DNA from: an uncultured Clostridia bacterium
GTDB taxonomy: Bacteria; Bacillota; Clostridia; Oscillospirales; Ruminococcaceae
NCBI GenBank assembly: GCA_945910715.1
Contig: CAMDZU010000129.1
Location: 1-5,024 of the forward strand
DNA: 5,024 nt
Direction of reading: 5' to 3'
Positions 4,828 through 5,024 of this stretch are shown here, piece after piece. Position 1 is the stretch's first letter. Every line of letters starts with the position of its first letter. The notes under the pieces were generated by a model. The model was not told the origin of the DNA and searched no databases. It saw only the letters and a program-made list of their open reading frames with translations. Position numbers and translations under genes: made by a program.

Positions 4828-5024
4828 GACGATTTAAGGTGCAAGGAAATAATCAGCATTAAAACAGGCTGCAAAATCGGTTTTGTAGATGATATTGAGT
4901 TTGAAACCTGCACCGCAAAAATCTGCAAGCTCATTGTTTTCGGCAAGCCAAAGCTGTTCGGGCTGCTGGGAAGGGAAGAGGATTTTGTGATATGCTGGTC
5001 GGATATTGAGGTAATCGGCGAGGA
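4813..5024 (+). CDS. YlmC/YmxH family sporulation protein (PRC-barrel-like, 3' truncated by window)
   Basis: An open frame from ATG 4813 runs off the right edge and gives 70 residues of a family usually about 80-90 long, so only a short C-terminal part is missing. The family hallmarks are CRFDDLRCKEII at 3-14, TGCKIGFVDDIEF at 18-30, the ICKLIVFG strand at 37-44 and FGLLGREEDFVICWSDIEVIG at 49-69. This is the pattern of the small PRC-barrel-like YlmC/YmxH proteins of spore-forming Firmicutes. They are annotated as sporulation proteins, but their molecular role is unclear. YlmC and YmxH cannot be told apart with confidence here. The gene starts 56 bases after ruvX. No convincing sigma-A -35 is seen upstream, although AT-rich -10-like sequences (TATAGT at 4783, TATAAA at 4788) are present. 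Confidence 0.9.
   Translation, partial: MVCRFDDLRCKEIISIKTGCKIGFVDDIEFETCTAKICKLIVFGKPKLFGLLGREEDFVICWSDIEVIGE

Noticed and set aside
1..5024. Mobile elements, CRISPR arrays, tRNA or rRNA genes, defence genes
   Set aside because: No transposase, direct repeat array, cloverleaf-like sequence or defence domain was seen. The window is almost fully occupied by housekeeping-type genes with similar codon use.

Overview
The window reads as a compact, all-plus-strand chromosomal stretch from a Gram-positive, probably endospore-forming Clostridia bacterium, most likely of the Ruminococcus/Oscillospiraceae type. The evidence is a DUF624 (YesL-like) membrane protein with the usual clostridial N-terminus, a standalone TSCPD '4-Cys' protein, a YlmC/YmxH-type sporulation protein, strong AGGAGG-like ribosome binding sites and AT-rich intergenic DNA with sigma-A-like promoters. 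The genus is an inference from protein style, not a database result. No mobile element, CRISPR array, tRNA or rRNA is visible.

Layout: (1) bases 1-84 carry the probable tail of an upstream gene. (2) proC (109-903), pyrroline-5-carboxylate reductase, ends at a strong intrinsic terminator (911-940). (3) A separate promoter (986-1014) drives a DUF624 membrane protein whose likely start is TTG at 1044. This unit ends at a second terminator (1879-1925). (4) A promoter overlapping that terminator's T tract (-35 at 1916, extended -10 at 1936-1944) opens a tightly spaced unit: a PHP-domain phosphoesterase (2029-2871), malic enzyme (2882-4036), a TSCPD protein (4056-4307) and RuvX/YqgF (4316-4756). 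Gaps between these genes are 10, 19 and 8 bases. (5) After 56 bases a YlmC/YmxH-family gene starts at 4813 and runs off the right edge.

The genes are mostly housekeeping: the last step of proline synthesis, malate-to-pyruvate carbon flow, nucleotide/RNA-end phosphate hydrolysis and 16S rRNA processing or Holliday-junction-type nuclease activity. There is no obvious single pathway, so the four-gene unit looks like co-expression of unrelated functions.

The most unusual non-coding signal is a 20-base-pair inverted repeat (4771-4790 with 4808-4827). It folds the start codon of the YlmC/YmxH gene into a long stem and leaves its Shine-Dalgarno sequence in the loop, which suggests translational or transcriptional control at that junction. 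A second, weaker inverted repeat (1966-1997) sits in the 5' leader of the PHP gene. I did not find a convincing new multi-gene system.
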